Assembly: GCA_012295275.1 (NCBI GenBank) | Contig: CM022671.1 | Location: 11,899,678 to 11,963,677, forward strand | DNA length: 64,000 bases | Source: Chrysomallon squamiferum | Taxonomy: Eukaryota; Mollusca; Gastropoda; Neomphalida; Peltospiridae | Reading direction: 5' to 3' | Shown: piece after piece, positions 42,017 to 53,965 of the stretch | How positions within the stretch are numbered: the stretch's first letter is position 1 | Layout of the letters: each line of letters begins with the position of its first letter | Notes under the pieces: model-generated | The model's database searches: none | What the model was told of the DNA's origin: nothing | What the model saw: only the letters and a program-made list of their open reading frames with translations | Made by a program: the position numbers and the translations under genes

Positions 42017-42022
42017 AATAAA
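42017..42022 (+). terminator. NUP88 poly-A signal
   Basis: AATAAA 190 bp after the NUP88 stop codon; a second AATAAA follows near 42216. Confidence 0.6.
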
Positions 42023-42770
42023 CATTTGATTATTAACAACTGATTTTATTGCATCAGCAGTTTATACAAACTGAATTTTAAATACAAAAATTAACAACTG
42101 TTTCTTTAAAAGAAAATGTTTTTCTTTTTTAATATTATTATTATTATTTTCAGGTTTGTTCTTTCAAATACATTTTACTTAATATAGTATTGCCCGATTT
42201 TTATATTTTTTTATCAATAAAAATTATTGTTCTATTAAGATTAAGAAAATCAACCTTAGATGAGAATGTTTATTACTGTAAATAAAATGATTTTGTGATG
42301 TTTTCTAGTGGTTGCTTTTTTTTTTTTAAATTGACTAAAAAACATTTTTTTCACATAAAAAAATAAATCTCTAATGAATCAGAAAATGCAACAAAAAAGA
42401 AGAAAAAAAATTTACAAAAATATTTAAATATATATATATAAAAATCTCAGTAAAGATATAAAATGAACATGTTAAGCTCATTAAATAATTCTATATATTG
42501 TAAGAATGTTAACTTACATATTACGAAACAGTTTGTATCTATTCAGAACATTAAAACAATGCAAATATTTTTAAAAATGCCTTTCTTCTTTTTTTCTCCA
42601 TCAATACATGGAAGTGTGGGTATTGATTCCATTTAACCTTTTTTTTAATTATAGAGTAAAAAAAAATTATGTTTGTAAGAAACAATGTTAAATCAGGAAA
42701 TGTTCACAAAAAATGCTGTTAGAGCAGTTGGAGTTATTTGATATTTTATTGTTCAATCAAAATTATTATT

Positions 42771-42776
42771 TTTATT
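42771..42776 (-). terminator. Poly-A signal of the Ser-rich gene
   Basis: AATAAA on the minus strand about 70 bp after the proposed TGA stop, with further AT-rich sequence beyond. Confidence 0.45.
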
Positions 42777-42842
42777 TTTATTTTTTTATATATTTATACA
42801 CATACATATATACAATCACACACATTACATAAATCTAGATGT

Positions 42843-45800
42843 TCAGTGTTTTTTCTTTCCATCATCATAAGCTGAAATAGAAAATTGAAAAAATTAAAGT
42901 ATTGCATTAATCACACAATACATAACTGATAATAGAATATTTTTTAAAATGAATCTTGTAAATATAAAACATTAAGAATTTTATAGCTAGCCTTAATATG
43001 ACATTTTAATTACAAATAAATGTGCAGATCATTATTTTTAAAATGTGAAAACTGGTAAATATATGGTAAGTAAACAGACTATAAAAGTTTCTTTCTGTCT
43101 GTTTTTCTCTGTCTCTCTGCATGTGTGTGTGCATGCGTGCGTGCACACTTACTAGATTTTCTCTCCACTATGTTCAGAAATTTGGACCACCAGACTGACC
43201 TCTTTTTTTCTTTGCCTACAGAAACACGAAACAAAATCACTAGTGTTTTTCTTAATCAGCTGTAACTGCACTACACATCTTCAGTTAATATTATTATTAC
43301 TGTTTGTAGTTTTGTTTTTTGTTTTTTTGTTTAGCTAGTTCTTAATGGATTGACAGATTTCTACCAGATGAGGGTTTTTTCATAATCTGAAAATAAAAGG
43401 TACAATTTAACACAGAATATAATGTTGATAAATTGGCTGTTGATAGTGCAGTTAGTTAAAATAAATATAGAAATAATACATTTTAAAGTAAAAAAATTGT
43501 TATAGAAATTGATATAGTTTGATATTGATAATTAAAAAAGATCTTAAGATATAGTTTTTGATAATTAAGAATTTTATAGCTAGCCTTAATATGACATTTT
43601 AATTACAAATAAATGTGCAGATCATTATTTTTAAAATGTGAAAACTATTAAATATATGGTAAGTAAACAGACTATAAAAGTTTCTTTCTGTCTGTTTTTC
43701 TCTCTCTCTGCATGTGTGTGTGCATGCATGCGTGCACACTTACTAGATTTTCTCTTCACCATGTTCAGAAATTTTGACCACCAGACTGACCTTTTTTTTT
43801 CTTTGCCTACAGAAACACGAAACAAAATCACTAGTGTTTTTCTTAATCAGCTGTAACTGCACTACACATCTTCAGTTAATATTATTATTACTATTTGTAG
43901 TTAATTTAAAAAAAATTTGTTTAGCTAGTTCTTAACGGATTGATAGCTTTTTACCAGCTATTTTTCTTTTCACAATCTGAAAATAAAAGGTACAATTTAA
44001 TACAGAATATAATGTTGATAAATTGCCTGTTGATAATGCAGTTAGTTAAAATAAATATAGAAATAAAACATTTTAAAGTAAAACATTTGTTACAGAAACT
44101 GAAATAATGTTTTTTTGATAATTAGAAAAAGATCCTGACATAATAGTTTTTTGATAATTAGAAAAAATGCAAAGAAAAAACCCAACAATAAATCAATGAT
44201 GATATTCCATATATGTGTATGTTATTTTAAAAATATGATAGTAATATTATTGTAATTATAATATACAGTAACAATTTTTTTTCCAAATAAAAAATAAAAA
44301 TTACAGCTCTCTTAAGTGAAAGAGTATGTAGTACTACCATCAGACACATTTTCTGACTGGCCTTCCACAGCACTGTCCTTTTCTTGTTCACTGAAATCCT
44401 GTAAAAAACAGAAACAAACATTATTTGTCATAGCTCAGTATTTAAAGCACTGACACAAACTAGTATGGTACTTGTTAATGCTCCCCTTAACACTTAATCA
44501 CAGGATTTTTAGAGGACCTTTACTGTCTGGGGTCAAACACTGTACAGACAGAAATCTTCAATGTGCAAAGAATATTCCACGGCATTAAATAGTCCAGCAC
44601 TGGTGTGAACGGGAAAAGGCAAACAAATCAAAGTCTTACAGGACCAGCGTCATCAGTAGAAGATTCAGATTCGGATTCAGTAGATGAAACCAAAAATCCA
44701 TGGCTCGATGCTGGAGATTCTGGAACACTGTTACAAGTCTTGAAAGAAAAAGAAAAAATAACAAGTATTAGCACCAGAAACATATAATAGTTGTATTACA
44801 TTTTCAGTAAAACACAGAAGTGTGAAAAGTAATCTATATAGACTGATGAATAATATTGCAAATATTATTATTGGGTTATTTCATTATCTTTTTTACTATG
44901 AAGAAAAAGATACTGCAAAAAATTATAATCATTGCTTTATTTAAATATCGATCTTTTGTTTATTTATTACACTGAAAGTTAATGTTTACTTTTTGTATTA
45001 TTATTATCAGTTATTTCATTGGTTAATTTTAAAATATTATTTATTTATAAGCTGGTAAATAAGACTATAAAAGTGCTTAGAGCATCAGACCACCGTAGAA
45101 GAAAAACTTACAGAAGGTGAGGAATAGTCAGCTACATACATTGTCAGATACATTCGAGGAGATAGCGGTGGGCTGTGTGATGAAGAAATCATGTTATCTT
45201 CCCCTTGTTGAATGAATGAGTATTTATATAATAACATTAATTAAGTACATTATAATGTTAACATGAGAGAGGAAGTCATGCAGAAATTTCAAAGACAAAT
45301 TCTTAATGATTAGCAGGAAGGATTTTTTGTGTAAACATCTAACAGACAAGAAAATGTGTATTGTAAAACAAAAGCTACACTCTTCAAACATTAAATGCAT
45401 ACAATTTTACAATATATATTATTATATGACCCGTCTTCAGAATAAAAACTTGCAATTTGAAAATATAAAATCGGGTAGAATTATTTTTAAATTTTATTTT
45501 TTTTATTTTTAAGTTGAAATATGGGACCTCATAATAATTTTTCTGTGCCTTTTGACAGTTTCACAGAAACAGTTTTCTTCAGAATAATATGTTTGATCAA
45601 TTAATAATAATAATAATAATAATAGAAATTGTTTTTGTTGTTATTATTTATTTATTTATATAACAACAACAATAATGATAATAACAAAATTTCTCCAATT
45701 TATTAATTTGAATGCAAATGTCTCATTATTTTTTTCATTTTGTCACATTAAATAATGTCGTAAGAAGAGAGTTTTAAAAATAAATTACATCATATTCACC

Positions 45801-46660
45801 AGAATGATGTTGACAGGAAGAAACCGAAAATCCAAGACTTGAGGCTGGAGAGGTATCATCAGTCTGAAAAAGAGTTTAAATTATCTTTCTTTATTAATTT
45901 GTTTTATTAATTCTTTTAATAATTGAATTATTATATGTTTATAATAATAATAATAATAACAATAATAACAATAATAATGAGGTAAGGAGGAGGATATTAA
46001 TATTATTAAATAACTAATTAATTAATAAAATAAAAAAAAATAACATTTATGTCATATGGAAAAATAAGGCAAGAAAAAAGGCAAGGAAAGTTAAAATTAA
46101 GGTAGTTTACACTGGGTCATTAGTAACCAGACAAAAATAATTATTTACAATAAAATAAAATTTAAAATGTCACTTTGATTACACTGATGAAATAACAAAA
46201 TCATTTCATAACTAAACAATATAAATATTAAAATAATTTATGAAATGAAATTTAAGAAAAGGTAGTATTTATTCATTTTTTGTCTTGAAATAAAATTATA
46301 AAAATTAAATAAATATTAATTTAAAAAATAATACTTTATAAACAAATAGATAATTAATTTTAAGTGAAATAAAGTAACAAATATAATAAATGAATTAAAT
46401 GAAATCATTTTACTAATTATATAAATTGTTTCTTTGATCAAATAAATTTATATTTCAGTGTAGATTCACACATTTTCTGTTTATCAACCCTCAGAGATGA
46501 TTTTTTCTTCTATGGAAAGGTAATTACAAGAGACTTCTGAAACCTATTCAGTAAGAGTAACCCATTGTGTCACAGCATAATAAAATGCACTGCCTGTTAA
46601 ATTCATTTATCCATATTTTTCTCTGTTTATTTTCATTTTATTTATTTATTATTATTATCA

Positions 46661-46721
<61 letters not shown>

Positions 46722-47487
46722 TATTTTATTTTATTTTTTTTTTTTTTTTTTTACCTTACTGGTTGATGTAAAACTTTCTGAATAATCTGCAAAATATATT
46801 TAAAAAAAATAATAATAAATAAAATTCTGAAAAAAAAAAAAAAAAAAATGCAGAATAAATGAAATGAAATTAATATTTTGTATATAACTTTTTTATATAT
46901 CATTAGAAAAAAATTGAATATTAAAAAATATTTTACAAATAATAAATAAATTTTACTTTCACTTGATTAAGCATATTAACTGTAACATTTTCTTCTGTTT
47001 TTTTAATTACTGGGTAATTACTTTTATTTATTGTAGACTAGTTAATATTGCATATAACAGCTATTCTAAAAATGCTCATAACACCTGTGGCATCCGTTGA
47101 AGTTTCTAGACGAAAGGCCTCATTCTTTGAGCTATCTTTATCCTAAATACAAAAATTTCAAAACTTTAATGAATATAAGCTGTCTGACTCTAACGAAGGT
47201 GAAATTATCACCATTTTGGAAGATTTTAAAATAAAGTGAAAAAATATATATTTAAACATATATACTTACGTATGTTTGGTGTATAGTATTGTGGTGCAGT
47301 TGTTTTATGAAGAAACAGCGCGAAACAAAAGGAGATGAAAAATAATTTGGTTGTCAAAAAATAAGTTTAGAGCGCACCGGGTCGTTATTCGTCAGCTGAA
47401 AAATACTTTGTCTGGGTCGTTTTTTGGTACAAGATTTTTGTAACATAATAAACAAGAAATCAATCAAACTGATCACGATCTTACCAT
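42843..47487 (-). CDS. Unrecognised Ser-rich protein gene, 10-exon model, 187 residues
   Basis: I do not recognise this protein. Segments joined by phase: 47487-47485 (ATG only), 47142-47085, 46786-46755, 45863-45800, 45203-45112, 44738-44640, 44398-44338, 43806-43744, 43215-43153 and 42871-42843 (TGA). Each has GT/AG borders and all ten join without a stop (564 nt). The body is Ser/Thr/acidic and probably disordered (SSSHSPPLSPRMYLTMYV, TESESESSTDDAG). The basic C-terminal part has two near-identical 21-residue exon units (KEKKRSVWWSKFLN) and ends YDDGKKKH. Exons 4 and 6 share SPASS.GF.VSS. The start has in-frame TAA upstream and a good context after splicing. Exon 7 can also read on to TAA at 44314-44312, giving a shorter form. 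Divergent to the docking-complex gene. Poly-A signal on the minus strand at 42776. Splice borders of exons 1 and 5 are the least certain. Confidence 0.6.
42971..44156. repeat. 593-bp tandem duplication carrying an exon
   Basis: 42971-43563 and 43564-44156 align over their length, for example ATTAAGAATTTTATAGCTAG at both starts and AGACTATAAAAGTTTCTTTC inside. Similarity is high, with small indels and a more divergent patch near 43330-43370 versus 43920-43960. Each copy contains one 63-nt minus-strand exon with identical splice borders. The duplication therefore doubled a coding exon of the minus-strand gene. Confidence 0.9.
46660..46720. repeat. TTA trinucleotide array and poly-T
   Basis: About 20 TTA units followed by a poly-T stretch (46736-46752) abutting the donor of exon 3 of the minus-strand Ser-rich gene. 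Confidence 0.95.
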
Positions 47488-47681
47488 AATATTTCGAGGA
47501 AATTAGCTGTAGAATACTATTAATTAAGATAGCAATTACGTCATCTATTAACGTCACGAATCTTATCCAAAAAGGTATCGGTAAAGGTAGGTGAACTCAA
47601 TTAAATAAAACGTTAATATCGGTATCTGTATTAGAACTGTAATCATAATCGACAGATTACAGTACTGAATTAGCTGACATA

Positions 47682-47714
<33 letters not shown>

Positions 47715-48184
47715 GATCGGGTATAGCAATACTGTTAAGGCATTAGCATTTTACTGATTGAATTGTCGTTGCATACATCATAATCATCATGTCTCACGTA
47801 ATTATTTATTATCTAGGGTTGTTGCTTTCTACTAACGTAAACTAAACACTGCGGTACCCCAGAATTTCAAAAAGTCTGATTATCATCACTATTATTGCCT
47901 GTTTTGCTTATAATAATAAATAAATAAATAAAAATAATCAATGGAGTGGGATGCACTGAATGTGTATGTACCAGCCTGAGTTCCGCGTACGATACAGAAT
48001 GCATTTTCTAAAAATTTGTGATGTAACTTGGTAGAACAGACATTTTAAAATTGTTCTCAGTGTTTTGTTTTAAATTATTTATTTTGTAGAGAAGCATTTT
48101 TGTTTTTCTTATTTTTTTAATTTTAGTTTTTGAAATAGTTTTTAAATAATAGTTACCACATTATATATATAAGCTTCTCTGAAA
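47488..48184. promoter_or_regulatory. Divergent promoter region, Ser-rich gene and dynein-docking gene
   Basis: About 700 bp lie between the two divergent start codons. It includes an AAT repeat (about 47686-47712) and a less AT-biased part at 47360-47640 where the minus-strand 5' UTR probably lies. I looked for an RFX X-box, expected for ciliary genes, and saw no convincing match. Shared regulation is therefore inference from spacing only. Confidence 0.45.
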
Positions 48185-51100
48185 ATGACTGAAAAACAAC
48201 AGGCTGCTATACAGGATGTCGAAGAGGAAGAGGGAACTGTCGATCAGGAATTCTGTCGTCTGCGACGGCAGTTGCGTATTGTTGATGGAGAGAGGCGAAG
48301 TTATGCTGAAGATATTGGAAGATGCATACGTAAACAAAAGTAGGTCTCTCGCGCTTAAATAATATATTTCAATGCGCACATTACTGAAAATAAGATTAAG
48401 TTTATTTAAAAAAAAAAAAAAAAAAAGTTTAAATGAATATAGTCAAACATAACTATATATATGTGTGTGTGTGTGTTTGCCTATGTGCGAATATTAATAC
48501 CTGAATGCGTTTTGTGTGTATGTGCAGATTAACGTAATGACGTATTTTATCACTTTCGCTTTCCCCAAATTTATTTCAGTTTGTTAACTAAGTTACGGTG
48601 CAGCACTATTGTACATTGTAGTTTCTTCATTTTAGATATATTCTGCTAGAAACTTTTTTTTATAAATAAAAATTAATATTTACCAAAATAAATAATCTGT
48701 CAGTGGAGTGAAAACTAAATAAATGTATGTCCTCTTTTGTTAAAGTGAAGATGTCATAATGTTCTTTTCATTTTTTTTTTTTTATTATTATTATTATTTT
48801 TTTTTTTTTTTTTTTGCCAGGCATGAGATAGAACTGCTCTTGAAGGAACATGAAATTATAGCAACAGGCTTGGAGGTTGTCTTTAGCAAACGTAACCGAA
48901 TAAAAGATGAAGCTAGTGCTGATAAAATACGAGAACTTATACATGCCATGGATTACATAAACAAGCAAGCATCCTGGACCAGTGAAAAAATTGTTGAATT
49001 GGATAAGAAGGTTTGTAGAACCTGTTAGAAAAAAACTTTAAAAATGCAATTTTAATCCTTTAAAAAAAAAACTATCATAATACTGAAACTGAACCTAAAA
49101 CCTGGGAAACAAAATAAAAACTAGACATAATCCTGCGCTTACACTTAATCCTAGAATCAATGATAAAAGCCATATCAATCCTAATCTTATAATTATAATA
49201 AACTACATGTTGATGTGCATGACTGGAATCAGACATTAATATTTGAACATTGTGTCACATGTAAAAGTTGCATAATCATTGTATGAAAGATTTTTGTACC
49301 TACTCCAAAGATGATGTCATCACAACAAAAGGAGCAAAAAATATGTTGAAACTTTACCGGTCCAATATTTATTATCAGCCAAAATGATCTGCCATATACA
49401 AAGAAAAACAAAAATTTATATAGTATTTGTTTGTACCACCAAAAATACATCTGACTGTCTATAAAACATTTATTTTACAGATAAATACAAAAATACATGA
49501 AATCAGGGTAACAGAAAAGGAACATGGAGTTAAGCCTGGACCCGAGTTGTTGAAAATACTGTCAAAAAGAATGCGTATACTGGAAAATACTCAACATTCA
49601 GTAGGTTGTTAATGTTAAACATTTATTTTTAAATTTTTAAAATATTTATTATTATTTAATGTGATGTTTATACACTTACAGTCTCAGTAATGTTATGTTA
49701 GAAGCAGAGGTGAAACTAATAAGCTGAAACTTCAGGGCCCTTAATCCCAGAGGCCCCCAGAAGTAACTTTAGTCCACATTTCTTCAAAATTCTCATCAAA
49801 TTCTGAGACATGTTTAGACTTTGCCACAGAAGAAGGTAAAAGTAGCTATTTGCTGCATGTGAAAGACCCCAAAACAGTTCCAGCTTCAGAGCCCCACTGG
49901 TTAGCAGGTGCTCTGTAATAACAGATTTTACTTACTTGATTTCACTGATTATTTACAGGCAATGATGAAATTCAACACCCAGCTGACTGCCAATGTCAAA
50001 CTTCGCCAGGAACTGGATCATTACAGGCAGGACAAGGCCAAATTCGACAGCATCTATCTTCAGCTACTTACAAAGCTGAAAACGATTTCTAAAAAGCATG
50101 CTCAGCTGATTAAAGAGGCATCTGATACCTATGTATTGAGGTGTGTACCTTATTACTTTCATAGAAAACACACAGATATCTACATATTATAAAAAGAAGT
50201 GGATTTTGAAAAGTAGAGTTTTGTATGGAAAGATTTGCACTAAATTATAAATCTTTGTTTAACAGTGTCAAAATTCAAAGGGTAGAAAACATTCTTTGCA
50301 TTTATTTAACTCTGTATTTTAAAACTGATTACATTTGAACATTGCTGATTATCAGCAGTGTATAAACAGGAGTCTGAACAGGTGTATTTAACATAATGCT
50401 TGAACAAAATCCATTACTTTTTTCTTTACAAAATTTAAGTATAATGCATTATGGATATTTTTATCATAAATCCAAAGTTAGAAAATAGTACAATCTACTG
50501 TCATAGATAGTTTTCTTTAAAAAAAATAAAAAGTTAGATTAATGGTAATATTTTTAATTGTTATCACCAGAGATGAAGCCAAAAAAGAAATCATAGATGT
50601 TGAAAAGTATTATTAACTGAATTTTTTTTTTTTTTTTTTTACAAATTTAAATTATGTTTTTTTCAACACATGAATTTAACATAAGAAAATAGTATTATCC
50701 AGTGTCAGAATTACTGTAGTTTAAAGAAGAAGATTGATAATAATGTTAATAATTGTCACAAGAGATGAAGTAAAGAACAAGCAGAGGTTGATGGAAATGA
50801 AGGAGGAGAGTGAAATAGCTGAGCATGCTATTGAGATGCAGGAACTGCAGCGAGTGATAGGACAGAGAAGCAAACTCTATTACTTCATGAACGTTAAGCT
50901 GAATGACCGGGCTGATTACAAAGAAGAAGAGGAGAAGAAAAAGCTTAAAACAAGTCAGTGATCATTAATAACTTTTAATGAAAATATACTTTTTATACTG
51001 TTCTGTGGAATATTCTGATATCTAAAGAAACAACAGCTTAGAGGTATCTTAGACACATTTTATGAGTTTACTAATATTAACGTTTCCATGTATTTAAAAA

Positions 51101-53561
51101 TAAATGCATGTGTATCAATATAATTTTACTTACTGACCCTGTCACTGACAATGAGTGTAATGTTCAAAATTAAAAGGGAATTAATTATATGATAATTTAT
51201 AAATACTTATCTTCATGTGTCTTCAAAAGGCAATTATAATTATACTGTAAATGCAAAAATAATCTATTACTGACTTTCTTTGCTTTAGTAGCCCCAAGTT
51301 AGCACAACTTATACTATAAGTAGCCCAAAAAGTCACAAATGACCAAATTCAAAATTTAGAAAGACTGGACTTTCAAAAGTAGCCCAGTTTTTTAACTTGG
51401 TAACACTGAGTAACACTGAACTTTAGTAACACTGAGCTGTGGCTTGACCAGTAACTGGTTAAATTAAAGTCATGTTTCATCATGTCATACCTGCAGCAAG
51501 TAAAAGAGTAGCACACCGAATCAGTCACAGAATTAGGAAACAGTAACTGAATAATAAAGTTGTGAGGTGTTGATTAATTTCAGAAACATTTTTTGTGGAC
51601 AGTGAAACTGATAAAAATCGAATTGGCAGATATGAGTTGGCATTTAATGAGCTCAGGCAAGTCACTGGGAAAGATGACATACATTCTATCACTACATTCT
51701 GTATGAACAAAGAGACTGAAAACTTTGCCCTGTTCAAGTATGTCAGTGAGTTGGAGGATGATGAATTGAAAGTGAAAGAGGACATTGAAAATGTGAGAAA
51801 AGAGGCTGCAAATATTGAAAAAACAGATATTGATACTGAAGCAGAGAGACATGAATGGCTCAGAGAACTAGAGGTTTGTATGGATAAGTAAAACTGAGTT
51901 ATAAATATTTGTTGAGAGTTTACTGTTCTCAAAGTGATTGGGTTGGTATCTTTATTGCATTTGTGAAAAGAAAAATCTCTGTGTGGCATGGTAACAAATA
52001 CCAGTCATAAAAGATCATTCTAATTAAACACATGGTAATTAAATAGCGTGAAAGCTCTCTCTTATTCATTTACTTCTTACCCATACTTTACATATTGAGA
52101 TTAGAAATATAATTAACTGGCAAGTGAAGAAAATTAAATATTTCACAAATTAATAATAATAATAAAATGTCCTGATGAAAATATATTGAAATTCAAAGCA
52201 GTAGCAAGAATACACTTGTTGCTGAGCTATATATATCTAAAGGATAGGCTTATATTGACACAGTTACGTAATTTCACAGGAAGAAGGTAATGAAGCAGGC
52301 AGAGCAGCAGATGAAGCAGAAAAGACTATAACAGAAATATCCCGGTCTCTGCATGAGATTATAGCTCAAGTCAGTTCCATCTTCAAAACTCTGGGTTGTG
52401 ATGAGTCAAAAATCACCAACATGTTGGGACAAAAAGATGGAGCCACTGAGAAAACTGTCATGTTTTACATGGGTCTGATTGAACAGAAAATAGCTGAGCT
52501 AATATTCTCTCTCAACTTACAGGCCATGTTGGTAAATTATGTGATAATCTTACAAATATTGCAGTTCCATAACAAGACAACAAAATTTCATGAAACAAGA
52601 AAACAATTTACTTACTTGTGTTACTGTTTAATACCCATCAGCTTTCTGATAAATTCATTTTATTTAAAATAATAACTGAATCAGTATGCACATTTAGATG
52701 TTAACAAATTTTTAAAATATATTGAAAACTGATTTCAAATTTCTTTTCTGTGATTATTAGTTGTGTGTTATATATAAAACACACACACACAGACACACAC
52801 CTTTTTTTTTTTTTTTTTTTTTCAATTTTATTAATTATATCAGGTTTTGTAAAACTTCTTATATATGGTCGCATTTTCAGAAAATGGAACCTGTTACAAC
52901 AAGAAGAAACTCTCTATATTTTGATATGTCTGAGCCTGTTAAACTTAACAAAATTGAAATCACACCACCTGATATAAAGTTAGTATTAATTTATACCAAG
53001 CTTCAGTCACAGTTCTTGCCTTGATCAAGTGACTCAGTATATCTCAGATCAATGACATAACAGAATCAAATTAATTTGTAAAAAATATAATCTCTCCCAG
53101 TTTTCTCTGTAGACCATTAAATTTATATTGCACTTTTTAAAATTTTATAATTATGTCCACAGTAAACTGACATGATGTGGTTTCACTTAATATGCAATGT
53201 TGTTTAGTTATTCTAGTCAAAGCTTGTTGCTTCCCAGTTTTTTCACAACATTTGCCTTGAATGAGTTTTCTTTGAGTAAAACATGTACATACCTATTTGT
53301 GTTTATCTTCATTTATGTTTGTGTGTGTGTATGTGTATGTTTGTTAGTGTACATGTGCATATGTGTGTTTGTTTGTGTTTACCTGTGATTGTAAAAAGTA
53401 GATATTTTCAATACAGAACTGATGAATTTCTTGGTGAAGCTGATATATGTCCACTCACTTTGGAAGAACTTCGTGCAGTGGTAATGAAGAAGATACATAT
53501 GTCTGGTGATGACACTGGATCTACAGTCACAGCAAGAAAAAACAGCAATACAAATATATAA
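48185..53561 (+). CDS. Outer dynein arm docking complex subunit (ODAD1/CCDC114/CCDC63 family), 9 exons
   Basis: Coiled-coil subunit of the complex that anchors outer dynein arms to axonemal doublets, homologous to Chlamydomonas ODA1/DC2. Exons: 48185-48339, 48821-49010, 49481-49600, 49959-50140, 50763-50953, 51584-51873, 52280-52531, 52881-52978, 53417-53561. Phases agree throughout, 540 residues, near the length of CCDC63. Family signs: N-terminal LRRQLRIVDGERRSYAED...IRKQKHEIE, YVLRDEVKNKQ, IEMQELQRVIGQRSKLYYFM, and C-terminal CPLTLEELRAVVMKKI. Almost all of residues 20-440 is heptad-like coiled coil. I cannot decide between ODAD1 and CCDC63, which are paralogues of one ancestral gene. The exon 2 acceptor follows a 40-bp T-rich run. 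The last six codons and the stop lie inside a minisatellite. The poly-A signal is probably at 54945. Confidence 0.9.
48770..48816. repeat. T-rich/TTA tract forming the exon 2 acceptor
   Basis: Poly-T interrupted by a few TTA units runs directly into GCCAG before exon 2 of the dynein-docking gene and serves as its polypyrimidine tract. Confidence 0.85.
49690..49915. repeat. Higher-GC block in intron 3 of the docking gene, likely interspersed repeat
   Basis: Contains GGGCCC, AGAGGCCCCCAG and GAGCCCCACTGG motifs unlike the surrounding AT-rich intron. It resembles in style the GGGGCCCCAGG block at 57585-57620. No coding potential was seen. The repeat assignment is by composition only. Confidence 0.3.
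50571..50606 (+). other. Candidate 36-nt cassette microexon or decayed duplicate of exon 5 start
   Basis: TTATCACCAG precedes AGATGAAGCC, and GAAAA is followed by the donor-like GTATTA. The segment is 36 nt, enters and leaves at phase 2, and would insert 12 residues (DEAKKEIIDVEK) at the Arg before DEVKNKQ without breaking frame. It resembles the true exon 5 start (AGATGAAG at 50763) and the sequence before it. Family spacing from RDE to EM.EL fits skipping, so it is either an optional exon or a non-functional duplicate. Confidence 0.4.
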
Positions 53562-53965
53562 TTTCAATTATAGACAGCAGCAAAAATGTATAATCTCAAT
53601 TGTAAACAGTACACGTATAATCTCAATTATAAACAGCAGCAAAAATGGATAATCTCAATTGTAAACAGCAGCACAAATGGATAATCTCAATTATAAACAG
53701 CAGCACAAATGGATAATCTCAATTGTAAACAGCAGCACAAATGGATAATCTCAATTATAAACAGTGGTACAAATATGTAATATTAATTATAAACACTATA
53801 AATATGTAATATCAATTATAAACAGCAGCACAAATCTGTAGTATCAATTATAAACAGCATCACAAATATGTAATATCAATTATAAACAGCAGCACAAATG
53901 TATAGTCTCAATCACAAACAGAAGCAAAAATGCATAATCTCTCAAAAACAGTTCAACAAATATTC
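53541..53965. repeat. 32-bp minisatellite overlapping the stop codon of the docking gene
   Basis: About 12-13 units with consensus near ACAAAT(A/G)(T/G)(G/A)TAATCTCAATTATAAACAGCAGC. Left units vary as AATCTCAATTGTAAAC/TATAAAC, middle units as AATATCAATT. The first unit begins at AACAGCAATACAAAT and encodes the last residues NSNTNI and the TAA stop. The remaining units form the 3' UTR. Spacerless and too short for CRISPR. Confidence 0.93.

Noticed and set aside
43370-43986. Paired 22-nt exon-like segments (43391-43370 and about 43986-43965) in the duplicated unit
   Set aside because: They have acceptor and donor-like borders, but adding them breaks the frame of the downstream duplicated exon and introduces a stop. 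They are also far more diverged between copies than the 63-nt exon.
46567-46785. Open frame with a long Leu run
   Set aside because: Translation of another TTA array and poly-T inside an intron of the minus-strand gene.
47690-48184. Possible RFX X-box for the ciliary gene
   Set aside because: No sequence close enough to the paired half-site consensus was found by eye.
51525-51989. 154-codon minus-strand open frame
   Set aside because: Antisense of exon 6 of the dynein-docking gene; low-complexity Ser/Phe composition from the coiled-coil codons.
53541-53965. Regular repeat array that could suggest CRISPR
   Set aside because: Units are contiguous 32-bp minisatellite copies without unique spacers, in an animal genome, overlapping a gene end.
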